Positions 7,145 to 17,075 are shown, counted from the first letter of the stretch. The stretch is DNA of 42,917 bases from JAAYZH01 sp964479695 (GCA_964479695.1 CAYZSO010000022.1:1-42917); one strand, 5' to 3'. The notes: generated by a model from the letters alone, not told the origin. Translations and numbers: made by a program.

Positions 7145-9217
7145 TTAAATTGGGTTTGCGGAGATGATGCGTTGCCACAAGTTGACGCGGATATGGGGTG
7201 ATTTGCGTACTTCTTCTGAGGAGCGGCCGTCGTAAGGCAAACGTTCGTTTTCGAGTTCAGGGAGTTGGTCGTAAACGTTTGTGAGGAAGCCGTCCAAACG
7301 ATCTTGGCAAGTTCTGAGGCGGGCAAGTTGTGCGCCGAAACGTGCGTCAATGACTTCGCTGCCTTCGGGTTTGTAATAGAGATACCAGATTGACAAGGTG
7401 AAGGCTTGTAAGTCTGTGACAGCTGCAATTAGCTCGGGGATGTCGGTTTTGACTAGGCGATTTAAGGTTTCGAAATCCTCATTCAGGTATGCAGGCCGAA
7501 GTTCTTGAATTAGATGGACCTTGCGTTGCAGGCAATCCGCCAGTTGCGCCGACTGCAAGTAGAAGACGCGGGCTTGGCTACGTGATTGGCCGGCGACTGA
7601 GTCGAAATACTCTGCCAAAGCAAGATAATGCTCCGCCAGCTGGTCGGCCATGGGCAGAATGTGAGCATCGAATAAGCCGGTCAATGGATCGCACCAGAGG
7701 ATGTATTTCGAAGGGTTCACGGTGAGAGGGTTGTCTTTCGCTACACCAGGGACCTCGTCGAAAAGACGCATCGCGTAGAATGCCTCGCTGTCTGCCCCGC
7801 TTAGGAGAGCTGATCGGCGAATCACGTCCTGACGCCCCACGTCCTGACGCCCGCCATCCAGACGTGACCCATCTCGACGTGTCTCATCCAGACGTGTCCC
7901 ATCGCGACGCGACCCATCCAGACGAGACCCGTCGCGACGTGACACGTCGTGCGCCGGAGGCGCAGCGGTCCAGGAAGTGTCGCCGAAATATTGGAGGTCG
8001 AGGAAGGCTTCCACGACATTGGTTTCGGCGCCGTTGTCACCCCAGGCCGTTGTGAAGACATGTTGGATATTGTGTTTGCGGCAGGCGGCAAGGCCGGCTT
8101 CGTTGGTGGCGAGGGCTTTGCCGTGGTTTACTTTCAGGCCGTTCCACGTCCAGACGCCGGAGGCAAACCAGATTTCCGATGAGCCGAGGGATTCGTGGCG
8201 GCTAAGCATGCGGTCATAGGTGGCTTGGTCTTCGTGATAATAATCCCAGTACACAAGGCCCACGTCGGGGACGACTGAGTCGCGAATTTCCTGGGTCAGT
8301 GGGGCGTCATCGTAGTACTCGTGGTCGGGAGAGGCCATGCGGAAGTACATATCCGACCACATGATGGGGTTGTAGCCGGCGGCTTTGGCCAAAGCATTAA
8401 CCCGCTCAAGATGCTCCTTCATCAAGCTCGCGGGGGGGATATAACCTCGCCGATCCAGCGACCTGCCCCGACCCAGATCGTGCGCTTCGTCCATGCCGAT
8501 GTGGATGCGCGATGTGCGGAAAGTTTTGCGAAGGGTCCGGAACATCTCTGCGATGAGTGTGTACACTTCCTCATCGCCAACCAAGAGAACGTCTCCGGAG
8601 TCGCGAAGGGCGGCGGAGTCATCCCACTGCAGGAAGGTGGTCAAATGCGCGAGCGTCTGAATGCAAGGGATGACTTCGATCCCTAGAAGTGCGCCGTAGT
8701 CGTCGATTTCGCGGAGTTCCGCTGCTGTGTAAGCGCCTCGCTGATAGCCGAAATAGGGGTACGAAGGCAGCTGATACGTGTCCTCGGTGTAGAGAAATAG
8801 GTTATTAAGGCCTAAAAGGGCCATATATTGTAAGATGTTTTTAATCGTCGAGACAGTCGACACACTGTTGCGGGAACAATCAAGCATGAAGCCGCGGTCT
8901 TCGAATTGTTGGCTTTCGTTCACCGGCCGGCCGGTTTGCCAGACCTCCCGCACATGGGATATGGCGCGAGTAAATGATGACCACGAGGAATATTCAATGT
9001 GGATGCCTTGCCCTTTACGGCTGACACGAAGGCCAGCTTCATCAGTTTTCGCAGCAGTAATGATGATCCCACCGACTTCAGAATCCGCGAAATCAAGCAT
9101 CTCACTCAGCTGTTCCGCGACCCGTCTCTCCCTGCGGCTTAAACGGCCATAATTCACCAGTACAGTTTCTCTGGTTCCTCTTGAATCATCCTGTGTAAAA
9201 TGGGTATCTCGTTGCAT
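7145..9217 (-). CDS. GH20 family beta-N-acetylhexosaminidase
   Basis: The protein belongs to glycoside hydrolase family 20, which releases terminal GlcNAc or GalNAc by substrate-assisted catalysis. The (beta/alpha)8 domain begins with FEDRGFMLDCSRN near residue 106. It contains the catalytic Asp-Glu pair in IHIGMDEAHDLG near 242, and an aromatic substrate wall in VYWDYYHED and FTTAWGDNG. Residues about 422-465 are an RRDGSRLDG-type tandem repeat not expected in the family, encoded by a GC-rich microsatellite at 7825-7950, between the catalytic and C-terminal helical domains. There is no signal peptide, so the enzyme is probably cytoplasmic and acts on imported oligosaccharides. No sugar transporter is adjacent. 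Length is 690 residues. Confidence 0.88.
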   Translation of the reverse strand: MQRDTHFTQDDSRGTRETVLVNYGRLSRRERRVAEQLSEMLDFADSEVGGIIITAAKTDEAGLRVSRKGQGIHIEYSSWSSFTRAISHVREVWQTGRPVNESQQFEDRGFMLDCSRNSVSTVSTIKNILQYMALLGLNNLFLYTEDTYQLPSYPYFGYQRGAYTAAELREIDDYGALLGIEVIPCIQTLAHLTTFLQWDDSAALRDSGDVLLVGDEEVYTLIAEMFRTLRKTFRTSRIHIGMDEAHDLGRGRSLDRRGYIPPASLMKEHLERVNALAKAAGYNPIMWSDMYFRMASPDHEYYDDAPLTQEIRDSVVPDVGLVYWDYYHEDQATYDRMLSRHESLGSSEIWFASGVWTWNGLKVNHGKALATNEAGLAACRKHNIQHVFTTAWGDNGAETNVVEAFLDLQYFGDTSWTAAPPAHDVSRRDGSRLDGSRRDGTRLDETRRDGSRLDGGRQDVGRQDVIRRSALLSGADSEAFYAMRLFDEVPGVAKDNPLTVNPSKYILWCDPLTGLFDAHILPMADQLAEHYLALAEYFDSVAGQSRSQARVFYLQSAQLADCLQRKVHLIQELRPAYLNEDFETLNRLVKTDIPELIAAVTDLQAFTLSIWYLYYKPEGSEVIDARFGAQLARLRTCQDRLDGFLTNVYDQLPELENERLPYDGRSSEEVRKSPHIRVNLWQRIISANPI

Positions 9218-9322
9218 GGTTCAGGTCCGTCCTCTCTCGTTTCGAAAAGATCTCCCTCTAATTGTACCGTTTCAAGCGCTCTTTGGGTTGGCCAAATCCG
9301 CCTGCCTCCACCCGATTCCCCC

Positions 9323-9787
9323 TTAAATTCTGCGTGGTAGTTCGAAATTCTTCCCTCTCAGGAAATTGTATAAGCGAACCAGCGTAGAAACAATCAAAAC
9401 CCCCAAGGACAAGCCCAGAGAGATGCCGATGGTTTCGACGCCTTTGGCCAAAGCCGCCCCATAATCCCCCGCGATTATTGCCTGCATGGTGTTATAGATT
9501 CCCCCTCCCGGCACGATCGGAAAGATTCCGATGATCAGGAAAATGGTGACAGGCGCTTTGCTGAGACGCGAGAAAATTTCGGACCAAATCGCTATAGCGA
9601 GACCTCCGACAAAAGCCCCCGTGATCGCCGAATGACCATATTGTAGAACCAGGTCCTCGACGAGCCAGCAGAGGATGGCTCCGGCAACGGCGGGGATGAA
9701 AACTTTCCCGCGGACGTTATAAAGAACGGAGAAGCCAACGCCTACTAAACAAGCGGCCAATAACTCCATCGGTATGCCCCAATCCAT
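9323..9787 (-). CDS. ThrE-type exporter, C-terminal half (DUF3815-like)
   Basis: This 154-residue membrane protein matches the short partner (ThrE_2/DUF3815, YjjB-like) of two-gene threonine/serine exporters. It shows four to five hydrophobic segments, with FIPAVAGAILCWLVEDLVLQ and IGIFPIVPGGGIYNTMQAII as typical motifs. It lies directly downstream of the long partner. The start ATG has GAGGAGG eight to nine bases upstream, and the stop codon, ribosome binding site and start region exist in two tandem copies (9772-9833). The ALAKGVE segment is encoded by a copy of the iterated palindrome. Substrate assignment rests on the family only. Confidence 0.8.
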   Translation of the reverse strand: MDWGIPMELLAACLVGVGFSVLYNVRGKVFIPAVAGAILCWLVEDLVLQYGHSAITGAFVGGLAIAIWSEIFSRLSKAPVTIFLIIGIFPIVPGGGIYNTMQAIIAGDYGAALAKGVETIGISLGLSLGVLIVSTLVRLYNFLRGKNFELPRRI

Positions 9788-9833
9788 CTCTTACCTCCTC
9801 TCGAGTATGCCCCAATCCATCTCTTACCTCCTC
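9772..9833 (-). repeat. Duplicated stop-RBS-start junction with a nine-codon micro-ORF
   Basis: A 29-base segment occurs twice with a period of 33 (9772-9800 and 9805-9833, identical). On the minus strand each copy carries AGGAGG, a TAA stop and ATGGATTGGGGC. The upstream copy therefore holds the true stop of the long exporter gene and starts a micro-ORF, MDWGILERR, at 9791-9820. This stops at the second TAA, three bases before the true start of the short exporter gene. Confidence 0.9.
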
Positions 9834-10723
9834 ACCAACAGCAAGGCGGCACCTGTGCCCACGGCCAGAACAACCGAGATCAGCAAGGCTTCGGCCATCT
9901 TGTTCATGCCCGAATTGAAGTCCCCATTGATGGTTTCACGAATCCCGTTGGTCAGCAACATCCCGGGAACCAAATTCATGATCACACTGATTGTCGAAAC
10001 GGCCGGATCTGAACCTAAGCCCAATCGAAACAGCAGTTCCACCACGAAACCCGCGATGAAACTACTGAACATATGAGTGAAAATCGAGTTCACCTGTGCT
10101 CTTGATAAAAGTATAAAAACATAACGGGTGAAAACCGCGGCAATTCCCGCGGCCAGCATATCCTGCGGATTTCCCTGAAACAGGATAACAAACGCAAAGG
10201 AAATCACGACCGATGCCGCAAGCACGACCGGCAGAGAGTGGTTGGGTGTAGCGGCGATCCGCTCCAATTCGCTATGAAAGAACGCCGGCGATTTCGGCTC
10301 GCCTTCGCACAACGTGCGGGACAACTGGTTCAGCGAGCTCAGGCGATCCAGATTATTGCCGGAACTTTTCACACGGTAGGAGCTGGTGTAGATTTGGCCT
10401 TCTTGGTCTTTGAACGTTACAAGAACGAGAGCCGGAATGGCAAAAGCCGATGGCGACAAATAACCATAAGCCGTAAGAATTCGGTTGATACTGTCTTCGA
10501 CTCGCGACGTTTCCGCACCAACTTCCAACATCATGACGCCGAAGCGAAGGCAAAGATCCAGCAAAACATGATTGACGTCCCCGCCAGCTGCGTGATTCGG
10601 GTCTGCCGAGTGATTCGGGTCGGCCGCGTGATCCCGGCCAGCCGCGTTCTCGCCGCCTCGGGCTTCAAGTCCGGCGGCGTTGCCTGCCGGCTGGTCAATA
10701 TCCGGGAAGCCAGCCGCTTTCAT
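9824..10723 (-). CDS. ThrE-type exporter, N-terminal half (DUF1212-like)
   Basis: This 299-residue protein matches the long partner (ThrE/DUF1212, YjjP-like) of bipartite threonine/serine exporters. Typical features are LCLRFGVMMLEVGAETSRVEDSI cut into its halves near residue 60 (MMLEVGAETSRVEDS), a soluble beta-rich segment, and five hydrophobic segments ending in NLVPGMLLTNGIRETINGD. Residues 20-50 are an extra AADPNHSADPNH repeat, encoded by a GTGATTCGGGTC microsatellite at about 10590-10650. The ATG overlaps the stop of the helD-like gene by one base (TGATG), so translation is probably coupled. Family members export threonine and serine, or in some bacteria dipeptides or succinate. Confidence 0.82.
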   Translation of the reverse strand: MKAAGFPDIDQPAGNAAGLEARGGENAAGRDHAADPNHSADPNHAAGGDVNHVLLDLCLRFGVMMLEVGAETSRVEDSINRILTAYGYLSPSAFAIPALVLVTFKDQEGQIYTSSYRVKSSGNNLDRLSSLNQLSRTLCEGEPKSPAFFHSELERIAATPNHSLPVVLAASVVISFAFVILFQGNPQDMLAAGIAAVFTRYVFILLSRAQVNSIFTHMFSSFIAGFVVELLFRLGLGSDPAVSTISVIMNLVPGMLLTNGIRETINGDFNSGMNKMAEALLISVVLAVGTGAALLLVRR

Positions 10724-13062
10724 CAGTCAAAGCTCTCAACGTCATCTGAAGAGAAATCTTCAGCACGATCCGCCGCTTGACCTTCATGCACTTGGTCTGC
10801 TACCACTTGGTCTGCAACCACTTGGTCTGCTACCACTTGGTCTGCAACCACTTGGTCTGCTACCACTGGGTCAGCAAGAGCTTGATCTTCATTCATTTGG
10901 TCTTCAAGAGGCTCGTCCTCGGACATCGGCAAGAACGGCGATGCTTCACCCAGCACAGTCAAACAGAGCTCGTGGAGCGGGCGCGTAGCTGCAACATATA
11001 GGGCAACCCGGTCAACGCCACCCGAGTAATTCTGAGCAGAACAATTGCGAACGATCACCGCATCGAACTCAATGCCTTTGGCCGTAGTCACATCACAAAT
11101 CGTGACGGAGAAAGCATGTTCTTCTTTCAGATAGTCCGTCAGGATCAGGGATTCGTTGTAACTATCATGCTCCATGTGTGCGCTCAAGCGGTCACGGAGA
11201 TCCTGCGCTTCTTCGGCGGTTTTGCAAATGACAGCAGCGGTGCGGAAGCCGCTTTCACGCCAGGAGAGGAGCTTCCGGTAGATGTAAGTGAATTCATCAT
11301 CAGTTGCCGACGCGGCAAATCGTTTCACTTCAACCGGCTCGCCATGGCGTTCAAGAGGAAGAATCGATTGATCTTGCAGAATTTCCCGGGCAAATTCCGT
11401 AATCTCCAGCGTCGACCGGTAAGAAACTCGGAGTTCGTGGAATTCGGTTTTCATTGCATCCCGTTTGTAGAGACTCTGCAAACGCTGAAGATAATTGTCT
11501 CCCAGAGGGAAACGAATCGCCTGATTCACATCACCCAGCAAGGTGCGGGGGCAAGGATAGACGCGCCTCAACACTTCATGCGCCATCACTGAGAGATCCT
11601 GCATTTCGTCGACAATCAGATGGCGCACCCAGGAACTGTCACTGGGTCCATAGAGTGAAACTTTCAGCAGCGCCAGTAAGTCGAGATCCGTTTCATACAG
11701 GTTACCGGCAGTGAAAACTTGCGGCTCCACTTGCTTCTCTTCCACAGCCCAGCGCGCGAAGACATCATACGCGCGGCGCAAATCGCTCACCAGATACATG
11801 GAATTCAGTTCCTGCTGCAAGGGCTCCACGGCCTGTTGGTAATCCTGAGGGTTATAAATCAAATCACCTAAGTGTTTCAGGATCGCCTCTTTCCTGCGGA
11901 ACGGCGGCAGATATTTGTAATTAATATGGTAGAGCTGATGGAGAAGTTGCGCGGGCACCTTCAAGTACTTAAGTTCAATATCGTGGGGCACAAACACCTG
12001 ATCTGAGAGGAAACTCACAAACTCGTCAACCCAATAAACCCAGTCAAATTGGCTCATCAAGGACCAGCGATCCGGTGTCGCTGCAAGGAAATTGTAGTCC
12101 AGATACCGCTCTTCCACTTCGGCAATTTCCTGGCGGAGAATTTGCGAGATCGTTAAACTCGGCACATTTTCTTCACCCAAATTCGGCAGAACCGCGGAAA
12201 TATAAGCCGAGAAAGACTCTGACGGACTCACCAACAGAATGTTGTCTGCTTTCATCTTCGGATCCAAGTACATCATGTATGCGGCGCGATGCAGCGCAAT
12301 CGACGTTTTGCCGGAACCCGCCACCCCTTGAATAATCAAGGTCCGATTGAGTTCCGTGCGGATAATCTGATTCTGCTCCTTCTGCAACGTGTGGGCAATC
12401 GCCTTCATTTTCGCAGAGCTCATCGAGCCCAGAACCATTTGCAGAATCTCGTCCACCACCTGGTCTTCAGTATTCAGCACCCGAATCAGTTGGGAGTCAT
12501 GCACCATCACCTGGTATTTCGCCAGGAGTTCACCGGAGATCCTCTTCTCCCGGTTCAGGAAGGTCACAGGTCCCAGTTCAGTCACATTGTAGTAGACCGT
12601 GGCCAAAGGCGAGCGCCAGTCAATCACGTAATGAGTGAAGCGCTCCGTATCTATAATATCTTTCAGGCCAATATAGTACTCACCCGGTTCTTCCTCTTCA
12701 TCGGAGAGATAGCGGAAGGTGATGTGGCCGAAGTAAGGCGATTTGCGCAGTTTCGTCAAGAGCTTCCGTTCTTTTTCCTGCTCTTGTATCGCCTTCTCAT
12801 TCCGACCCAGCTCGTCTTGGACGAAGGCCGAGTCCATCTGGCCGTTAGAACCTACAGCAGACAATTCCACATGCTCTTCCCAAGCATTTTCCTTGAGTTC
12901 GTGACTCTCCTCAACCCGCTTCCTGGTGTTCGATTCCAGATACAGCCTTCGTTGATCTATATAAGACAGCACCTTCTTAAGATACGTTTGTTCTCGTTGA
13001 AACAGTGCTTTCTGTGCTTCATCCTTCTTCAGGATCTGGTCTTTGCCCTCATTTTGGTTCAT
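10723..13062 (-). CDS. helD: HelD-like UvrD-family helicase
   Basis: This is a 779-residue superfamily 1 ATPase of the HelD type, which in Firmicutes binds RNA polymerase and helps release it from stalled or post-termination complexes. It has an N-terminal coiled arm (residues 1-100), a segment with YYIGLKDI and VIDWRSPLATVYYN, Walker A QGVAGSGKTSIALHR near 245, Walker B HLIVDEMQDLS near 485, GDVNQAIRF, and C-terminal motifs VTTAKGIEFDAVIV and YVAATRPLHEL. The last about 70 residues are acidic and hold five VVADQ pentads with alternating GTA/GTT codons. The start ATG overlaps the SNF2 gene stop by four bases (ATGA). HelD is usually not next to a SNF2 gene. Confidence 0.88.
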   Translation of the reverse strand: MNQNEGKDQILKKDEAQKALFQREQTYLKKVLSYIDQRRLYLESNTRKRVEESHELKENAWEEHVELSAVGSNGQMDSAFVQDELGRNEKAIQEQEKERKLLTKLRKSPYFGHITFRYLSDEEEEPGEYYIGLKDIIDTERFTHYVIDWRSPLATVYYNVTELGPVTFLNREKRISGELLAKYQVMVHDSQLIRVLNTEDQVVDEILQMVLGSMSSAKMKAIAHTLQKEQNQIIRTELNRTLIIQGVAGSGKTSIALHRAAYMMYLDPKMKADNILLVSPSESFSAYISAVLPNLGEENVPSLTISQILRQEIAEVEERYLDYNFLAATPDRWSLMSQFDWVYWVDEFVSFLSDQVFVPHDIELKYLKVPAQLLHQLYHINYKYLPPFRRKEAILKHLGDLIYNPQDYQQAVEPLQQELNSMYLVSDLRRAYDVFARWAVEEKQVEPQVFTAGNLYETDLDLLALLKVSLYGPSDSSWVRHLIVDEMQDLSVMAHEVLRRVYPCPRTLLGDVNQAIRFPLGDNYLQRLQSLYKRDAMKTEFHELRVSYRSTLEITEFAREILQDQSILPLERHGEPVEVKRFAASATDDEFTYIYRKLLSWRESGFRTAAVICKTAEEAQDLRDRLSAHMEHDSYNESLILTDYLKEEHAFSVTICDVTTAKGIEFDAVIVRNCSAQNYSGGVDRVALYVAATRPLHELCLTVLGEASPFLPMSEDEPLEDQMNEDQALADPVVADQVVADQVVADQVVADQVVADQVHEGQAADRAEDFSSDDVESFD
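10788..10870 (-). repeat. 15-bp coding tandem repeat in helD tail (VVADQ)
   Basis: Five units of ACTTGGTCTGCTACC or ACTTGGTCTGCAACC run in strict alternation, giving a 30-base higher-order period. The unit length is a multiple of three, so copy number can change without breaking the frame. A sixth, diverged unit follows. Confidence 0.9.
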
Positions 13063-16000
13063 AGTTTTTTCTCCATCTGCTGCTCTTCATGAGTCAACAG
13101 ATCATCTTCAAAAAGCCCCCGGATATCATCAATATCCATACGGTTAATGAAGGTAGCCCCGGGAGATACGATATCATCCAGCAGCGCCTGTTTTCGTTGC
13201 TGAAGCTCTTGTATCTTCTCTTCAATCGACCCTTTCGTAACCATCCGGAAAACCTGCACCACTTTGCGCTGGCCCAAACGATGGGCTCGGTCCGTTGCCT
13301 GGTTCTCCACAGCCGGATTCCACCAAGGATCATAATGGATGACAACATCCGCACCGGTCAGGTTGAGACCGGTTCCGCCGGCTCTTAGTGAAATTAAGAA
13401 AATATCGCCTTCGCCACTGTTGAAGTTCGCAACACGTTCAAGCCGGGCTTTGGCAGGTACTTGTCCATCTATATATAGCACACTTCTTCCCAGTTCTTCC
13501 TGTTCTTTGCGTATAATCTGCAGCATCGATGTAAATTGGGAGAATAAGAGAATCCTATGGCCGCCCTCCAGCAAATTCTCGATTAAGTCAGTCAGCGCTT
13601 CTCTTTTCCCGCTGCCTCCGGTGTACCCATCAACGAAGAGCGCCGGATCACAGCAAATTTGGCGCAGGCGTGTGAGTTCTCCCAGGATATCCATGCGTTT
13701 GCGGTTCTTCTCTTGGTGGTCCGCTGAGTCGAAACTGTTCAGTTGTCTTCTGGCCAAAGCCAAATGCTTCCGGTACAGTTGCTGCTGTTCTGGTGTCATC
13801 GCGCAGGGGATGTCCGTGATGATCTTATCCGGCAGATCTTGCAAGACCTCCTGTTTCAATCTCCGCAAAATAAACGGAGAAACCAGCTGGTGCAAGCTCT
13901 GCGTTGTCTGGTCACTCGCTTCATCTGCCACGGAGCCGTCCTCAGCACTTAGCGACTTCTGCCCGGTCTGGCCGAAACGGTCTTGGAACGTGCTGTATGA
14001 GAACAAATACCCGGGCATGATGAAATCAAAAATGGACCAGAGCTCCCCAATATGATTCTCGAGCGGTGTGCCGGTAAGGGCGAAACGCCTTCTCGTTTTT
14101 AACGATTTGACGGCTCTTGTGGTTTTCGTCATCGGATTCTTAATATTCTGTGCCTCGTCGAGGACGATACACTGGAAGGGAAATTCACGAAGTTCTCTGC
14201 GATCCTGCCTGGCCAAACCATAAGAAACAATAATCAGCCCTTTATAGTTCGCAAGCGTTTCATACTGTGCAGTCCGTTGCGCCTTCATGCCTTCAATGAC
14301 CTGGCAAGGCATCTTGGGGACGAAACGATTGGCTTCTGCAAGCCAGTTATAGAGCAGCGAAGTCGGTGCGATAACCAGCATCGGACCCGGTTCACGAAGA
14401 TAGAGATCGTATAGGAAAACCAGCATCTGGAGCGTTTTCCCCAACCCCATTTCGTCGGCCAGGATTCCGCCCATGTCATAGCGTTCCAAGAAGCAAAGCC
14501 ACTGGAACCCTTGCACCTGGTAAGGCCTCAAACTGGCATGGACATCGGGCGGCAGCTCAGGCGCAGCTGACGCCGGATTTTCCATGTCACGGATCAGGTT
14601 TTCCCACGCTTGCTTGGCTCTTTCGTCATCGGTTTTTGTAACAATTTGGTTATCTTCCAAATAGCCATGAAGAGCCAGCCCTCTGTATTTCGGAATAACG
14701 AAGTGATCTTGGCGCCACTCGGCATTCCAAGAAGTCAGTGTTTCAACCAATTTACGTAATTCTTCCGCTGCCGGGGAGAGCTTGCGCTCTTTGCCGAGAT
14801 CGACGAAGGAGCCGTCTGCCAGACGCGCGAAGGACTGTTTCTGTTGAAGGAATCGAACAATGCGGGAGGCGTCTTTGTCCGCAAAACCTTCCATCTGAAT
14901 CGTAATGCTGATGTAGCTGTCGTCCGCATAGTTGAGTTCAACCTCAGGCCTCGATGGCTCCAAAACCTTAATTTCGCGGAAAGAGGGGGAGACGAAGACT
15001 TTGGCCACTTGACGCACCTCATGGATCGTTTCACTGACGAAACGGAAGACTTGCTCGGACCCACGAATGTAGAACTGATTCACGAGGTAATCGCCTTCTT
15101 CGCCATGAGTCACAACACCGAGCTCGTTGTCTTGCAGCTCAATCTGCGAGAAACCCCAGTCCTTGAGGATATTCTCAAACGCCTGCTCCGCCTTGCCGTC
15201 GCGTACGATCAGGACATTCGCGGACTTGCCGTCGCGGGTCTTCGGCAGGGCTAAGTGCATCAGCGGACGGAAATAATAATCGCCATAGACCAAGAAAGGG
15301 GAGAGAAAAATCTGATCCCCACTACTGTCGACAAATACATTAATGGCAAGCGGCACTTCAACCAAGCGCTTCGCCAGCGAATCCGACCAGACCAGGCGCT
15401 TGTCATCGCGGAGAAGTTCATGAGCGGAACCCAAGAAATAAGACATTTCTGTCGTGTCGAGTGTCAAGATGGTGTCTTTTTCTTCCGCGAGGCTTGCCAT
15501 AATTTCGGCCATGAGAAGATCGGCTTGGCTCTCACAAAAATAGATCACGGAATCGAAGAGCAAAATCCCGGACGGGTGCAAGAGGATCACGCCATCGGCT
15601 TCCGCTGCGGCGCTATGGAGGTCAGACAGGTAGGCGAGCGGAATCTTCTCCCCGTGATAGTCGAGGGAGAGCTCACAGGACAGGGGCTTTTCGCTCCCGG
15701 CATCGCCCGCAGCTCCACTCTTAGCGGCTACAGCGGTTTCAGCAGCTGCAGGGGTTTCAACAGCCGCAGGTGCCGCAGCAGCCATACCCTCTCCTGCCGA
15801 AGCGTCCTGGGACTCGGCCAAGGCAATCGCCAAACCTTGCGGGAGTTTCCGCCTCATGACCAAGGGGAATTCTTCCTTGTCCCAGCGGACCGTTACCGGA
15901 AGTTCATCGCCGCAATAGTCACACAAATTCAAGAAAGAACGCAAGTTCTCCAAGCTAAGTCTAAGCTGTTTGCCGTCCGGTGGGATCCTTCTCTCCCGAA

Positions 16001-17024
16001 GCCTTTGTTGCCTGTTCTCCTCCTTCCAGACCGGCTCCAACCAGTCGAAAAAGAGTTGGCGCGCCATAGTCAGGCGCTGCGGTGGCTCCCACGTGAAATA
16101 ATTACCGAAAACCACCTTCTCACGTTGTTTTATCGCAGAAAGAAAAGCCCCGATCTGATTCACAATATAAAGATGATCCTCATCGCCAATGCGCAAACTA
16201 AGCTGTGTATTTTGGGCTTGTCCGGGAAGAAATTCCAAGGTAATTTCAAGCTTCAGACGATCTCCCTGGCGTTCGAGAATTTCGGAGTTCCGCCTTAAAT
16301 TCTGTCCTCGCTCTTCCCAATTGAAAAGGCGATTCAAGAAGCGTCTGCCAGAGGGCAGAAGCGGTTCCGCAGGCTCAGAAAAGGCCGTCTCCGCGGAATC
16401 GGCTTCTGCTGTGCGGTCCATTTGTCCCGGGAATATGCGAACATATTCATCGGTTGTTTCAGTGCTCACCGCAGGGATAACAACCGTGTTATCCGTAAGC
16501 AGATCGACTTTGGGTTGCCCGGCTTGACCGGTCTGTGACGAGGCAAGCTCAGACTCAGGCTGTTCTGATTTCGCCGGGCGACCGCGGCGCCTCTTAGGTG
16601 GTTCCGCAGGCCCCGCAATGTGTAAGAGCTCTTCAAAACTCAGAATCGGACGATTAAGGTGTGGCACACCATTGAGAATACTCTCCTCTTCAGGGATCTC
16701 GGGGCTCAAGCCCTCATCAGGAAGATCCTGGCCTACAAGGCTCAAGAGCAGAGCGGTCACATGTTTGCACAAGCCTTTAAATTGGCCAAACGAAGCACAA
16801 GAGCATGAAGCCCCGTCCGGTGCGCCATTGGAACGAAGCTTAACGAAACTGTCATAGACATGATCAGAGAAGCTGGAGACCTTCGCTGAAACGAGCTGAT
16901 TCCTGGCATCATAGTACAAAGGGCCTAATCTTCCCTTCGAGTTGTAGAGGTTTCGACCTCTCATGAACACCTTCGGATTCGGCGTCAGTTTCTTAATTGT
17001 CGGTTCGTCTATTCGGATCTTCAC
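13059..17024 (-). CDS. SNF2-family ATPase with N-terminal SWIM zinc finger
   Basis: The 1321-residue protein begins with a SWIM zinc finger (CSCASFGQFKGLCKHV, residues 74-89) and continues with a bacterial SNF2-associated region (to about residue 830). It then has a full SWI2/SNF2 motor: LADEMGLGKT near 853, DEAQ near 955, LTGTPLENH, then the second lobe with LFSQFTSM near 1160, SLRAGGTGLNLTGADVVIHY and DRAHRLGQ near 1245. It is a double-stranded DNA translocase. Bacterial relatives include the RNA-polymerase-recycling RapA, but the SWIM form is a separate Firmicute type of uncertain role. Low-complexity Ala/Val-rich insertions lie near 145-200 and 405-440. The start is GTG 17024 with AGGAAA upstream. 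It is the first gene of a coupled set with helD and the exporter pair. Confidence 0.9.
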   Translation of the reverse strand: MKIRIDEPTIKKLTPNPKVFMRGRNLYNSKGRLGPLYYDARNQLVSAKVSSFSDHVYDSFVKLRSNGAPDGASCSCASFGQFKGLCKHVTALLLSLVGQDLPDEGLSPEIPEEESILNGVPHLNRPILSFEELLHIAGPAEPPKRRRGRPAKSEQPESELASSQTGQAGQPKVDLLTDNTVVIPAVSTETTDEYVRIFPGQMDRTAEADSAETAFSEPAEPLLPSGRRFLNRLFNWEERGQNLRRNSEILERQGDRLKLEITLEFLPGQAQNTQLSLRIGDEDHLYIVNQIGAFLSAIKQREKVVFGNYFTWEPPQRLTMARQLFFDWLEPVWKEENRQQRLRERRIPPDGKQLRLSLENLRSFLNLCDYCGDELPVTVRWDKEEFPLVMRRKLPQGLAIALAESQDASAGEGMAAAAPAAVETPAAAETAVAAKSGAAGDAGSEKPLSCELSLDYHGEKIPLAYLSDLHSAAAEADGVILLHPSGILLFDSVIYFCESQADLLMAEIMASLAEEKDTILTLDTTEMSYFLGSAHELLRDDKRLVWSDSLAKRLVEVPLAINVFVDSSGDQIFLSPFLVYGDYYFRPLMHLALPKTRDGKSANVLIVRDGKAEQAFENILKDWGFSQIELQDNELGVVTHGEEGDYLVNQFYIRGSEQVFRFVSETIHEVRQVAKVFVSPSFREIKVLEPSRPEVELNYADDSYISITIQMEGFADKDASRIVRFLQQKQSFARLADGSFVDLGKERKLSPAAEELRKLVETLTSWNAEWRQDHFVIPKYRGLALHGYLEDNQIVTKTDDERAKQAWENLIRDMENPASAAPELPPDVHASLRPYQVQGFQWLCFLERYDMGGILADEMGLGKTLQMLVFLYDLYLREPGPMLVIAPTSLLYNWLAEANRFVPKMPCQVIEGMKAQRTAQYETLANYKGLIIVSYGLARQDRRELREFPFQCIVLDEAQNIKNPMTKTTRAVKSLKTRRRFALTGTPLENHIGELWSIFDFIMPGYLFSYSTFQDRFGQTGQKSLSAEDGSVADEASDQTTQSLHQLVSPFILRRLKQEVLQDLPDKIITDIPCAMTPEQQQLYRKHLALARRQLNSFDSADHQEKNRKRMDILGELTRLRQICCDPALFVDGYTGGSGKREALTDLIENLLEGGHRILLFSQFTSMLQIIRKEQEELGRSVLYIDGQVPAKARLERVANFNSGEGDIFLISLRAGGTGLNLTGADVVIHYDPWWNPAVENQATDRAHRLGQRKVVQVFRMVTKGSIEEKIQELQQRKQALLDDIVSPGATFINRMDIDDIRGLFEDDLLTHEEQQMEKKL

Positions 17025-17075
17025 TTCTTAGTCATTTCCTGTCTGTTGTTTCATCATCGGTTTCATCAAAGGTCA

